DNA from: Myxococcales bacterium UBA1660
Lineage (GTDB): Bacteria > Myxococcota_A > Polyangia > Polyangiales > Houyiibacteriaceae
Direction of reading: 5' to 3'
DNA length: 64,000 nt
NCBI GenBank assembly: GCA_002320815.1
Contig: DCLA01000045.1
Coordinates: 2,681-66,680 of the forward strand
The translations under genes and the position numbers were made by a program. Shown in pieces: positions 33,074 to 41,410 of the stretch (its first letter is position 1; each line of letters begins with the position of its first letter). Below the pieces are notes generated by a model, which was not told where the DNA came from, did not search any database, and saw only the letters and a program-made list of their open reading frames with translations.

Positions 33074-35017
33074 ATGACCCAACGGAAGAACACCATGCGT
33101 CTCGGCGCCGCCCTACTCGTCGCGCTCGCCGCGTCCACTCCCAGCCGGGTGCGCGCCTGCTCCTGCTCCCCCGCCCGCCCCGAACGGCGCCTCGTGCTCC
33201 CCGAGGGCGTCTTCCCTCCCGACGGGACGTTGCGGGTGATGACCACCGGCTTCCCCGACGAGGTCCGGGAGCGACTGGGCGCGGAGTACCGACTGCGCGA
33301 CGCGCGGGGGCGTGGGGTGCCGCTCCAGGCACGGGTCGTGGCGACACGCATCGACCTTCGGCCCCGGCGGCGCCTGCGACCCGGTGAGTACGTATTGGAG
33401 AGTCGGGTCGCCTATGCGACCGACGGGCGCCGCGTCGCCGACGCTGCCCGGCTCCAGGGCATGGAGGTGCGGTTGGCCTGGTTCCCCGAAGCGAGGTTCC
33501 GAGTCGGTCGGGCGCCCGCGCCCTCGACGGCGACGGTGACGCTCGATCGCGCCCAGGTGATCTTCCGGCACGGCGGCGGGGACTGCGGTCCGGGTACCGC
33601 CGTCCACCTGAGCTACCGAGCGGAGCCCTTCCGGCCCGGCGATGTCGCGGAGCTCGAGCACCGGGGGCACGGCGTCGTGGCCACCCGCGCAGCGGCGGGC
33701 GACCTCGGCGCCGGGGACCTCCTCTGCGACCCGGATCCGGTCGCATTGGGGTACGAGCCCGGCGCGGAGTTTCGCGTGGTCGTTCGCGACCCGCGGGGCC
33801 ACGTGCGAGGCGCCAGCCCCTGGCACCGCTTCGACGAGAGGCGCAGCGGTCCGGAGCCCAGCCACCGGCGCCGCTCGGGGCTCGGGGGATGGGAGCGGAG
33901 CACGGAGGTCCCCTCCACGGACCTGCGGGCGTCGGGTCCGGCGAGCTGCCGCTACGGTTTCGAGGAGACCTGGCGACGCGAAGTCGCCGGCGACCTCGCG
34001 CCCTGGGCCTATGGGGAGCGCTCGACGCTGACGACCCACGGCGCGGTCCATTGGCTCGCGTTCCGCGGTACCCCGTGGACCCTCGTTCGCGGGGACGACG
34101 CGGACCAGCGCTGGCCGCTCGCGCTGGATGGTCGACCGGGCGCGCTGAGCGCCGGGCCAGCGGGAGTGGTGATGGTCGTCCGCGGTCGGAGGCCGACCTT
34201 GGTCGCGGTCGACGGGCGGGGTCGCGAGCGCTGGCGCTCGCCGCTTCCGAGCGGGAGTACGCGGCATCGATTGGCCCGGATGGGGAACCGACTCCTGGTC
34301 GCCTGGGCGCAGGAACACGACGGGGGACCGACCCGGCACCTGGGCTGGGCGCTGGTCGACCTGGCCGACGGCTCCCTCTCGCCGGTGCACGGGACCGAGC
34401 ACTCGATCGAGCGAGGCTCCACCGAGGCACCGACGGCGGTGGCCCTCGGCGATCACTTTCTCCTCGCGTGGACGCCGGAGGGCGCTCCGATGTCGACCAC
34501 GCTGGTGGTGGACCGCGAGGGGAGGCCCGCCGAACCCCGGGCGCTGCCCGCTCCGGGCGACGGGGTCCCGGACCTGGTCGCCGTGGGGAACGGAGCGGTC
34601 CTCGCGAACGCGCACCAGGGACGCATCCAGCTGACCTTCCTGGACTCCGCCGGAGGCCCGACCGGTCCTCCCCGCGAGGTCGACGCTGGCGGCCGCAACC
34701 GGTTGCCGCGGGTGGCCTGGGGCGGCCAGCACCTCGCGGTGGCGTGGGAGGGTGATCGCAACTCGGGCGCGTTCGTCACCGCCGTGAGCCGAGACGGCGT
34801 CGCTTCCCCGCCCCTCCGGCTGGACCGCCCCGACGAGCCGTGGGCGGGCACCGTGGGCGTCGCGGCCGTGCCGGGCGGCTTCGTCGCGTCCTACACCTTC
34901 GACCGACGTCGCGCCGCGCTGGTCGGACTCCGTTGCCGTGCGACCCCGGGGCTCGGCGGGCCCGCACGAATTGCGCCCCTCGACGCTGGTCAGCGGCGAT
35001 CGCCAGCCGCACGATGA
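33074..35017 (+). CDS. Secreted protein, probable beta-propeller, unknown
   Basis: 647 residues with a signal peptide (TMRLGAALLVALAASTPSRV, cleavage near VRA) followed at once by CSCSP. Residues of about 30-250 look like beta-sandwich material (GTLRVMTTGFPDEVRE, LRPGEYVLESRVAY). From about 310 onward there are regularly spaced short strands ending in W/V-rich turns (AVHWLAFRGTPWTLV, GNRLLVAWAQEHD, GDHFLLAWTPEG, GQHLAVAWEGD, GGFVASYTFD). This spacing suggests a beta-propeller of about six blades. I know no named family. The stop codon overlaps an ATG at 35014 and the next lipoprotein gene follows within 27 bases. Confidence 0.75.
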   Translation: MTQRKNTMRLGAALLVALAASTPSRVRACSCSPARPERRLVLPEGVFPPDGTLRVMTTGFPDEVRERLGAEYRLRDARGRGVPLQARVVATRIDLRPRRRLRPGEYVLESRVAYATDGRRVADAARLQGMEVRLAWFPEARFRVGRAPAPSTATVTLDRAQVIFRHGGGDCGPGTAVHLSYRAEPFRPGDVAELEHRGHGVVATRAAAGDLGAGDLLCDPDPVALGYEPGAEFRVVVRDPRGHVRGASPWHRFDERRSGPEPSHRRRSGLGGWERSTEVPSTDLRASGPASCRYGFEETWRREVAGDLAPWAYGERSTLTTHGAVHWLAFRGTPWTLVRGDDADQRWPLALDGRPGALSAGPAGVVMVVRGRRPTLVAVDGRGRERWRSPLPSGSTRHRLARMGNRLLVAWAQEHDGGPTRHLGWALVDLADGSLSPVHGTEHSIERGSTEAPTAVALGDHFLLAWTPEGAPMSTTLVVDREGRPAEPRALPAPGDGVPDLVAVGNGAVLANAHQGRIQLTFLDSAGGPTGPPREVDAGGRNRLPRVAWGGQHLAVAWEGDRNSGAFVTAVSRDGVASPPLRLDRPDEPWAGTVGVAAVPGGFVASYTFDRRRAALVGLRCRATPGLGGPARIAPLDAGQRRSPAAR

Positions 35018-35031
35018 GGGCCTCTCCGTCC

Positions 35032-35037
35032 AAGGGG
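35032..35037 (+). promoter_or_regulatory. Ribosome binding site deciding a lipoprotein start
   Basis: AAGGGG at 35032-35037 is 6 bases before the ATG at 35044. It favours this start, which gives a compact lipoprotein signal, over the in-frame ATG at 35014. Confidence 0.55.
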
Positions 35038-35043
35038 TCCTCC

Positions 35044-35700
35044 ATGCGCGCTCGCACCCTGCTCGTCCTCGGTCTCCTCACCACCACCGGCTGCTACGGC
35101 TACGTGACCACCCGCAGCACGGTGCAGCCGCCGGCGCCGCAGGTGGAGGTCTACGGCGCCGCGCCCGGCCCCGGCTACGCCTGGGTCGACGGCTACTGGG
35201 CCTGGGACGGCTATGAGTACGTCTGGGTCGACGGCTACTGGGACCAGCCGCCGGTGGTCGGCTACGTCTGGCACCCTGGCGGCTGGGTGGACCAGGGCGG
35301 CGGCTACGCCTACGTGAGTGGGCGCTGGGCCGCGCCCGGCTATCGCTCCCGGACCACCTACGTGCACCCGCGACCCAGCCGAGTCGTCGTGCGCGGCGGG
35401 GCTCCCGCGGGCCGGGTCGTGGTGCGCGGCGGGGCTCCCGCGGGCCGGGTCGTCGTGCGCGGCGGGGCTCCCGCGGGCCGGGTCGTGGTCCGCGGCAGCG
35501 CGAGCGGCCTGGTCGTTCGCGGCGGCGCGGCGGGTCGGGTGGTGACCCCGGGGCCCTCGCGCACGGTGGTTCGTGGGGGCGGGCAGGTTCGTGGAGGCGG
35601 GCAGGTCCGTGGCAGCAGTCGGGCCACCGTCCGCTCGGCGCCGAGCCGCGGGCGCGCCACCGTCCGCGGCGGCGCGCGCGGTAGTGTCCGCGTGCGGTGA
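35044..35700 (+). CDS. WxxGxW-repeat lipoprotein with Gly/Val/Arg repeat tail
   Basis: 218 residues. The lipoprotein signal MRARTLLVLGLLTTTGC ends in Cys17. Residues of about 35-100 are aromatic and carry WxxGxW units (WVDGYW twice, WHPGGW, YVSGRW), the pattern of the WXXGXW repeat family. The remaining 110 residues are low complexity: three identical copies of VVVRGGAPAGR, then further Val/Arg/Gly variants to the C-terminus. The tail is strongly basic, so it may bind acidic envelope polymers (inference). It is coupled to the secreted protein upstream. Confidence 0.8.
   Translation: MRARTLLVLGLLTTTGCYGYVTTRSTVQPPAPQVEVYGAAPGPGYAWVDGYWAWDGYEYVWVDGYWDQPPVVGYVWHPGGWVDQGGGYAYVSGRWAAPGYRSRTTYVHPRPSRVVVRGGAPAGRVVVRGGAPAGRVVVRGGAPAGRVVVRGSASGLVVRGGAAGRVVTPGPSRTVVRGGGQVRGGGQVRGSSRATVRSAPSRGRATVRGGARGSVRVR
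35383..35481 (+). repeat. Three tandem 33-base repeats inside the lipoprotein gene
   Basis: Units at 35383-35415, 35416-35448 and 35449-35481 each encode VVVRGGAPAGR. They differ only at one third-codon position, and a degenerate fourth unit follows. Near-identity at the DNA level indicates recent expansion. Confidence 0.9.
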
Positions 35701-35709
35701 CGAGTCGGG

Positions 35710-35733
35710 CTCGCGCGCTCTCGGGCGCGCGAG
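35710..35733 (+). terminator. Strong GC hairpin after the lipoprotein gene
   Basis: CTCGCGCGC at 35710-35718 pairs perfectly with GCGCGCGAG at 35725-35733 around a 6-base loop, starting 10 bases after the stop codon. There is no T-tract, so it may be a terminator or an RNA-stabilising stem. Confidence 0.45.
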
Positions 35734-35750
35734 TCGGTGACTGACACGGC

Positions 35751-35924
35751 ATGGCACGGCGAGCCGATGTCGACGGGGGTCCGGTCCCCACCGTCGACGC
35801 CGGGGTCGATCCCACCGAACCCGGCGACGACGACGGCTGCGCCGTCGGCGGTCGCGGCGGCGCGATGATCCCGCTCCTGGGCTTCGCGCTCTTCCTGCTC
35901 AGGCGGCGGTCGCGACGGGTCTGA
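35751..35924 (+). CDS. Micro-ORF consisting of a MYXO-CTERM-like sorting tail
   Basis: 57 residues. After about 25 Asp/Pro/Val-rich residues comes DDDGCAVGGRGGAMIPLL, a hydrophobic stretch (IPLLGFALFLL) and a terminal Arg cluster (RRRSRRV). This is the Gly-Cys, hydrophobic, Arg-rich layout of MYXO-CTERM sorting signals, and it resembles the C-terminus of the protein at 51418-53946. There is no signal peptide, and an in-frame TGA at 35742-35744 precedes the ATG, so it cannot be exported as it stands. It is most simply the surviving 3' end of a lost surface-protein gene; a genuine small membrane protein is possible. Its end overlaps the convergent oxygenase gene by 26 bases. Confidence 0.5.
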   Translation: MARRADVDGGPVPTVDAGVDPTEPGDDDGCAVGGRGGAMIPLLGFALFLLRRRSRRV

Positions 35925-37131
35925 CCCGCTCCGCGTAGGGCACGTAGTCGACCCGCTCGGGACCCACGAGGTCCCGGATGATCGTCTGCTGGACCCGGAG
36001 CCCATGGCGTTCGGCGAGCCCGTGGGCGCCGGGGACGACTCGCCGCAGGGTCTCCAGACCGAAGCGGGCGGCGCTCCCCACGAGCACCAGTTTGTGCAGG
36101 GGCGCCGCCGGCAGGCCGATGTCGTCCACCGCGGCGTCACCCAGGGTCAGCCGGGAGACGGCGGTGCGGTAGCGGGTGAGCACCCGCGCCAGGACCAGCT
36201 GAGCCGGCGTGGCCGCGACCCGCTCGGGCAGGTGGTGCAGCGCGCGGGCCAGGGCCCGGCTGTCCTCGTCGGCGCTGGGGTTGCTCAGCGACTGGATCAC
36301 CATGTGCTGCAGCCCCTGCCGATAATCGTGGGCCATCAGCGCGTCGTCGACGCCCATCACGGTGCCCACGTAGCGCCAGAGGTGCATCACCCCCGCGCGC
36401 TCCCGGGGTGTGAAGCGGAACCCCAGCAACGTGAGCCCGGTGAGGTAGATCGCCGAGAACTCGAGCTGGGTCGCGGCCATGTCGGTCTGGTTGATGGGGA
36501 CGCCCCAGGCGGCGGTGTCCCAATCGGCGCGACGGAGGAGACTCCGGCGGACCATGGCGTGCATCAGCCGGACCCGGCAGGCGCTCTGGAACCCCGCGCC
36601 GAAGCGCGGGAGGGTCTTCGACTCGATCACGTCGAGGACGAAGCGGGAGGTCTCGGCGATGCGCCGCACGACCATCGCGTCGAGGGCGCCGGTCATCGCC
36701 AGCGGCTTCACCGCCGCCGAGCTGCGGTAGCCGCCCATCAGGGCCATCGCGGTGAGCACCGTGCCCCCGGCCGCCCCGGCGCGCCACGAGGTGCGGCAGC
36801 CGACCTCGAGGAGATCCCGGTCGAGCCACGCCGGTTCGCGCTCCAGCGGCTCGAACCAACGCACCAGCTCCGATGGCGCGTCGGGCACCGCGGGCAGGCC
36901 CCCGCGCACCGCCCGCTCGAAGAGCTCGCGGCCGAGGCCGGGCCGCGCCGCCGCCCAGGCCACGAAGTCGTCGGCGACGGGATCCGCGCGCACCAACCCG
37001 TCCCGGAGTCGCTCCACCAGGGGATCGCCCGGGTCGATTCGCAGGTCGAAGAGGCGACCCAGCCGGCGAAAGGCCGTCGGGGGATCGGCGAGCCGATGGG
37101 CCTGCCAGCGCGTGGGGGTGGGGTGATCCAT
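35899..37131 (-). CDS. MpaB-family oxygenase (DUF2236)
   Basis: 410 residues starting at the ATG at 37131. The pattern matches the MpaB/latex-clearing-protein-like DUF2236 oxygenases. Visible pieces include GGYRSSAAVKPLAMTGAL, ETSRFVLDVIES, GFQSACRVRLMHAMVRR (with the His expected in the haem region), INQTDMAATQLEFS and GFRFTPRERAGVMHLWRYV. Family members are haem b oxygenases; characterised relatives cleave rubber or act in fungal secondary metabolism, but the substrate here is unknown. A divergent TetR gene lies 76 bases away with a palindrome between them, as is common for this family. Longer in-frame starts upstream would run into the TetR gene and are rejected. Confidence 0.85.
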   Translation of the reverse strand: MDHPTPTRWQAHRLADPPTAFRRLGRLFDLRIDPGDPLVERLRDGLVRADPVADDFVAWAAARPGLGRELFERAVRGGLPAVPDAPSELVRWFEPLEREPAWLDRDLLEVGCRTSWRAGAAGGTVLTAMALMGGYRSSAAVKPLAMTGALDAMVVRRIAETSRFVLDVIESKTLPRFGAGFQSACRVRLMHAMVRRSLLRRADWDTAAWGVPINQTDMAATQLEFSAIYLTGLTLLGFRFTPRERAGVMHLWRYVGTVMGVDDALMAHDYRQGLQHMVIQSLSNPSADEDSRALARALHHLPERVAATPAQLVLARVLTRYRTAVSRLTLGDAAVDDIGLPAAPLHKLVLVGSAARFGLETLRRVVPGAHGLAERHGLRVQQTIIRDLVGPERVDYVPYAERVRPVATAA

Positions 37132-37149
37132 CGATGACCATGGTAACCT

Positions 37150-37161
37150 GAGCAATCGCTC
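37150..37161. promoter_or_regulatory. Candidate TetR operator
   Basis: GAGCAATCGCTC at 37150-37161 has perfect 4-base arms (GAGC/GCTC) and one mismatched pair in the centre. It sits between the divergent MpaB-family and TetR genes, about 20 bases from one start and 47 from the other, where a TetR dimer would control both. Confidence 0.55.
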
Positions 37162-37207
37162 GGCTTTACTCGGATTGGCGGGAGAGGCACGGGCGGGAGG
37201 TCCACCG

Positions 37208-37834
37208 ATGGCCCAGAAGACCAACGATTTCGCCCCCAAGAAGGTGCCCAAGCAGGCCCGCTCCCGGGCGACCTTCGACGCCATCGTGGAGGCCTGTGCT
37301 CGGCTTCTGGTGGAGCGCGGCTACCGCGCGCTGACCACCAACCACATCGCCGAGACCGCCGGGGTGAGCATCGGATCCCTCTACGAGTACTTCGGCGACA
37401 AGGACGTCGTCGTCTACGAGGTGGTCCGGCGCACCGCGGTGGGCTTCTCCGAGGACGCGGCACGACCGGTCTCGACGCTCCAGGGCGTCCCCGTCGCCGC
37501 GGGCGTGCGCGCCTGGCTCGGCGCGCTCCTCGAAGCGATCCGTTCCCGCGAGCCGCTCATGCGCGCCATCGCCGCCGACGTCCCGGCGCACCTGCGCGAC
37601 CCGCACATCCGCGAGGCCTGGGAGCGGCACCTGGCCATCGCGCGCGCGGCCTATCGGCTCGCGGGCGACCAGGTGCGCGAGGACCGCGCCGAGGAGGTCT
37701 CCTTCCTGGTGGTGACCTTGGTCGACGCCGCGCTCACCCGGCTCGTGCTCGACCCGCCGCCCGACGTCGACGAGGCGACCGTGCTGGACGAGCTGGGCAC
37801 CCGGGTCATCGACTGGGTCGCGCCGCGGCGCTGA
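37208..37834 (+). CDS. TetR-family transcriptional regulator
   Basis: 208 residues. The N-terminal helix-turn-helix spans about 15-60: RSRATFDAIVEACARLLVE, then TTNHIAETAGVSIGSLYEY and FGDKDVVVYE, the classic TetR DNA-binding pattern. The C-terminal helices form a ligand-binding and dimerisation domain (EAIRSREPLMRAIAADV). The ATG at 37208 is preferred over the start at 37175, which would add 11 Gly/Ala residues and move into the operator region. It is divergent from the oxygenase gene and is inferred to repress that gene and itself. Confidence 0.92.
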   Translation: MAQKTNDFAPKKVPKQARSRATFDAIVEACARLLVERGYRALTTNHIAETAGVSIGSLYEYFGDKDVVVYEVVRRTAVGFSEDAARPVSTLQGVPVAAGVRAWLGALLEAIRSREPLMRAIAADVPAHLRDPHIREAWERHLAIARAAYRLAGDQVREDRAEEVSFLVVTLVDAALTRLVLDPPPDVDEATVLDELGTRVIDWVAPRR

Positions 37835-37853
37835 GCGGCGCGATCCCGCGCCG

Positions 37854-39227
37854 TCAGAAGAGGACTTCGATCGCCAGGGTCGCCACGCTGAAGTAGACGA
37901 GGAGCCCGAGCACGTCGACGACCGAGGCGATGAAGGGCGTGGAGCTCACCGCCGGGTCCAGCCCGATGCGCTCGATGAGCATGGGCAGGAGCGACCCGAT
38001 GATGGTGCTCAGGGTCACGATCATCACGATGCTGCCGCCCACCGCGACCCCGAGGGCCGCGGGGTCCACCGTCTCGCCGGCGAGGTAGGCGCGCCCGAAG
38101 CCCATGCCGCCGAGTACGATGCCCAGCGCCAAACCGATGACCAGCTCGCGGCCGAGCACCTTGAACCAATCGCGCGGCCGAGCGTCGCCGACCGCCATCG
38201 CGCGGATGATCAGCGTCGACGACTGGGACCCGGCGTTGCCGCCGCTGCTGATGATGAGCGGGATGAAGAGCGCCAGCTCCAGCGTGCCCTGGAGCACCGC
38301 CTGGTTGCGCTCCATCACCGTCGCGGTGAGCAGCTGCCCCAGGAAGAGCACGATGAGCCAGGCGCCACGCTTCCAGACGAACTCCAGGAGCCCGGTCTCG
38401 AAGTAGCCGTCCTCGAGGGGCACGACGCCGCCCTGGAGCTGGGCGTCCTCGGTGGCCTCCTCGATGACGACGTCGACCACGTCGTCGATGGTGACCACGC
38501 CGAGGAGCACGTGCTGCTCGTCGACGACGGGGACCACGTTGAGGTCGTAGCGGGCGGCGAGGCGCGCGACCTCCTCCTGGTCGTCGGTCGGCGCCACGGT
38601 CACGACCTTCTCGGTCATGATGTCGGCCAGGGTGTGCGACTGGTCGGTGAGGATCAGGTCTCGCAGCGAGACCACGCCCAGCAGCTTCTCGCCGTAGCCG
38701 ACGACGTAGACCTGATAGATGGTCTCCGCCTCGCCCTTGCGCGCCATCTCCCGGAGGGCCTCGATGGCCTCCCACGCCTTCATCTCCGGCGGGAGCGCGG
38801 CGTACTCCGGGGTCATCAGACCACCGGCGGACTCCGGGTCCCAGCCGAGGAGCTCCTGGGTCTCGGTGGCGGTCTCGGGCTCGGTGCGGGCCAGCTCGTC
38901 GAGGAGCGCCTTCTGCTCGTCGGCCTCGAGCTCGGTGAAGAAGTCGACCCGGTCGTCCGGGTCCATCTCCGCCAGGAGATCGACGGCGTCCTTGGTCTCG
39001 AGGTTCTCGAGGATGTCGACCTGACGGTCGGACGAGAGGCGCTCCAGGAGGTCGGCGCCGACCTCGCTGGGCAGGGCGGCCAGGAGCCGCCCGACGGCGA
39101 CGTCGTCCAGGTCGTCGAGGAGCTCCGCGACGTCCTCCGGATGGAAGTCCTCGAAGACTTCCCGGAGGACCTCCGGGTCGTTCTCCAGGACCTTGAGATC
39201 CGGTCCGAGCAGTGCCGCCAGCCGCAT
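37854..39227 (-). CDS. mgtE: Magnesium transporter MgtE
   Basis: 457 residues, the usual length. Order: N-terminal superhelical domain (FHPEDVAELLDDLD, VDILENLETKDAVDLL), two CBS domains (about 140-265; IMTEKVVTVAPTDDQEEVA, LLGVVTIDDVVDVV), then a five-helix membrane domain. The membrane part holds the pore signature ISSGGNAGSQSSTLIIRA and the ion-site Asp in SVVDVLGLLVYFS. MgtE is a homodimeric magnesium channel of the inner membrane, gated by magnesium binding to the N and CBS domains. The start at 39227 matches the family; a GTG at 39242 adds only five residues. Confidence 0.95.
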   Translation of the reverse strand: MRLAALLGPDLKVLENDPEVLREVFEDFHPEDVAELLDDLDDVAVGRLLAALPSEVGADLLERLSSDRQVDILENLETKDAVDLLAEMDPDDRVDFFTELEADEQKALLDELARTEPETATETQELLGWDPESAGGLMTPEYAALPPEMKAWEAIEALREMARKGEAETIYQVYVVGYGEKLLGVVSLRDLILTDQSHTLADIMTEKVVTVAPTDDQEEVARLAARYDLNVVPVVDEQHVLLGVVTIDDVVDVVIEEATEDAQLQGGVVPLEDGYFETGLLEFVWKRGAWLIVLFLGQLLTATVMERNQAVLQGTLELALFIPLIISSGGNAGSQSSTLIIRAMAVGDARPRDWFKVLGRELVIGLALGIVLGGMGFGRAYLAGETVDPAALGVAVGGSIVMIVTLSTIIGSLLPMLIERIGLDPAVSSTPFIASVVDVLGLLVYFSVATLAIEVLF

Positions 39228-39315
39228 GGCGAGCGATCTTGTCACGCGCAGCGCCGGAGGCCAGGAAATCGGCGGGGTCGGGGAAGTCGACCTCGGGATC
39301 GCGCGGTCTTCTCGC

Positions 39316-40014
39316 TCAGCGAAGCGCTTCGGCGAAGAGGATCGCGGCGACGCGCGCGTCGCGACGACTCTCGGCGCGGTAGACCACGTGGGTCCGCGGC
39401 GCCCCATCCGCGGTCGAACGCAGTACGACCCAGCTCTCGGCACCGTCGGTCTGGATGGCGACGGTCGTCGCCGCGACCGCCCCACCGTGGGCACCCAGCT
39501 CCCAGCGGGCCTGCCGACGCACGAAGCGCTTGGGAGAGCGCCAACGGATCAGCCGGTACGCAGCGTGGACGAGCAGCGAGAGGACCATGGGCATCACACA
39601 GCACGACGCGGACACGAGGCCGCCAGCCAGTTGGCCGAGCCCGCGCGGAAAAGCCGCGGGGCCGGCCCAGACCACCCATGCGGCGACCGCGACGATGCTG
39701 AGACCGATCGCGGCCGCGATGCGGGGGCGAGCGGCGAGCTTCGGGTCCGCCCGGATGACCACATCGCGTTGCCCCGCCGCGTCCCGATAGGCTCCCGGGC
39801 GCTCGACCTCCTCGACGTGCAGGTCGACCGGGAGCGCCTCGCGCACGTGCGCGCGCCAGTGATCCACGAGCCGGTGGTGGAGTCGCGCCCGCTGGTCGTC
39901 GTCGAGCGCGGGCGTCTCGGCGCGGATGCGGTGATGGACCCAAGTAGCGTCGAAGGGCCACAGGTACTCGCCCTTCAGCGCGCCGAACGCGCGCTCCGAG
40001 GCGTCGGGGCTCAT
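39316..40014 (-). CDS. Membrane protein, unknown
   Basis: 232 residues. A soluble N-terminal part of about 95 residues (WPFDATWVHHRIRAETPAL, LHHRLVDHWRAHVREAL) is followed by two membrane segments (about 103-122 and 130-155) and then a C-terminal soluble domain of about 75 residues. This last reads as alternating beta-strands (GGAVAATTVAIQTDGAES, WVVLRSTADGAPRTHVVYR). I do not recognise the family. The ATG overlaps the stop codon of the upstream SGNH hydrolase gene by 4 bases, so the two are translated together, which links this protein to the outer envelope or its lipids (inference). It is followed by mgtE 88 bases later. Confidence 0.7.
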   Translation of the reverse strand: MSPDASERAFGALKGEYLWPFDATWVHHRIRAETPALDDDQRARLHHRLVDHWRAHVREALPVDLHVEEVERPGAYRDAAGQRDVVIRADPKLAARPRIAAAIGLSIVAVAAWVVWAGPAAFPRGLGQLAGGLVSASCCVMPMVLSLLVHAAYRLIRWRSPKRFVRRQARWELGAHGGAVAATTVAIQTDGAESWVVLRSTADGAPRTHVVYRAESRRDARVAAILFAEALR

Positions 40015-41351
40015 CGGGTGTCGATCGTCAGCAGGTACTCGCCGGCGAGCTCGCGGGCGGCGACGAAGGAGTCCACCACCACGAAGTGGGTGCCGGCGGG
40101 GAGCGCGATCTCGAGCTCCCGATGGGCCCGCTCGAGGCACGCGCTCTCCTCGAGGGCGTCGAGCACGTGGAGGTCGACGTCGGTCTCGCCGCGGTCGAAG
40201 ACGTCCAGCACCAGGGTCGTCGCCGAGGCCAGCTCGAGGCGGTAGACGAGCTCGGGCCCCGACTCGTCGGCGGAGGACCCGCAGCCGGTGTAGGTCGCCA
40301 GCTCGCGCTCCTCGCTGAAGAGCGTGTTGGCCGAGTGGGTGAAGGGGAGTTCGTCGATGACCCAGGGGTCGGCGTGGGTCCCGGAGCCGGCCAGGGGCGC
40401 GCGCGCCGAGTCCGGCGCCGCCTCGTCCAGGACGAGCACCGAGTGCAGGCGCGCCAGCGCCTCCAGGCTCACGAGGTTGCGCACGTCGTTGCCGTACTCG
40501 AGCCCGTCGGCGGTGAGCACGCAGGCGCCCCCGGGGAACGACGCGGGGTGCAGGTCGTCCGGGCCGAGCCCGTAGTCGGGCAGCGGCTCGAGGAGCCGAT
40601 GGAGATCGACCAGCGGCACCTGCCGCGCTTCGGCGACCGCGCGCACGGCCAGGTTCCACCGGGGGACTTCGGCGTTCACCGCGGGGTCGTCGCCGCGCGG
40701 CGGGAAGGTGCTGAAGATCGGGACGATCCCCTCGCCCAGGAGGGTGTCGGCGATGTCCAGGAGGTCGTTGGCGTACTGCTCCCGGGTGACGATGCCGATG
40801 TCGTTGGTGCCGAACATCACCAGCGCGAACGCGGGATCGATGGCCGAGACTTCCATCGCCAGGGGACCCGCCGCGCCCCCTTCCAGGACCCGGCCCGCGC
40901 GCCAGCCGACAGCGGCGGCGAGGCTCTCCCGGTCGAAGGGCGTGGTCCCTCCGGCGTCGCCGGCGAGGAAGTGGTCCAGGGCCGTTTGGAGCGGCCGGCC
41001 GTCGAGGTCGACGGTGCCGCCATCGAAGCAGTGGAGGTAGCCGGCGCTCACCGTGATCGAATCGCCGACCTTGGCGAAGACCCGCGGGTCGTGGGTGCCC
41101 CGGTCCCGCACCGCCCGGAGGCTCTCCGCGACGTAGGGGGTGATCGGCGAGTGGATCGGGCCCTCGCGGTAGCGCTCCGGGTGGAGAGCCACTTCGGCGT
41201 CGGGACCGGCGTCGACGCTCCCGTCGAGACCCGCATCGGGGAGACCCGCATCACCTCGGGCGTCGATTCGCGTCACGTCGTCGCCGCAACCGAGGGCCAC
41301 CCCCAAGAGGCCCGCCAAAATCCACCACCGCACCGGTCGAGTCTGCCGCAT
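40011..41351 (-). CDS. SGNH/GDSL-type hydrolase lipoprotein
   Basis: 446 residues. The start at 41351 gives a lipoprotein signal (RWWILAGLLGVALGC) and an Asp/Ala/Gly spacer. The catalytic domain has block I KVGDSITVSAG (nucleophile Ser), block III MFGTNDIG (oxyanion Asn) and block V PDDLHP (Asp and His), all in order. The C-terminal 120 residues are a beta-rich accessory domain (TLVLDVFDRGETDVDLHV, ELEIALPAGTHFVVVD) resembling pre-peptidase C-terminal modules. It is probably an esterase or acetylhydrolase at the cell surface acting on a carbohydrate or lipid; the substrate is not determinable. It is coupled to the downstream membrane protein. Confidence 0.85.
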   Translation of the reverse strand: MRQTRPVRWWILAGLLGVALGCGDDVTRIDARGDAGLPDAGLDGSVDAGPDAEVALHPERYREGPIHSPITPYVAESLRAVRDRGTHDPRVFAKVGDSITVSAGYLHCFDGGTVDLDGRPLQTALDHFLAGDAGGTTPFDRESLAAAVGWRAGRVLEGGAAGPLAMEVSAIDPAFALVMFGTNDIGIVTREQYANDLLDIADTLLGEGIVPIFSTFPPRGDDPAVNAEVPRWNLAVRAVAEARQVPLVDLHRLLEPLPDYGLGPDDLHPASFPGGACVLTADGLEYGNDVRNLVSLEALARLHSVLVLDEAAPDSARAPLAGSGTHADPWVIDELPFTHSANTLFSEERELATYTGCGSSADESGPELVYRLELASATTLVLDVFDRGETDVDLHVLDALEESACLERAHRELEIALPAGTHFVVVDSFVAARELAGEYLLTIDTR

Positions 41352-41410
41352 CCGAGTCCGCCCCGCTCCCCATTTCCAGGAGGGGGCGCCTGCGAGTATG
41401 CTCACGCTCG

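Noticed and set aside
35383..35481. Tandem 33-base repeats considered as CRISPR or an attachment site
   Set aside because: They are contiguous with no spacers and lie in frame inside a lipoprotein gene.
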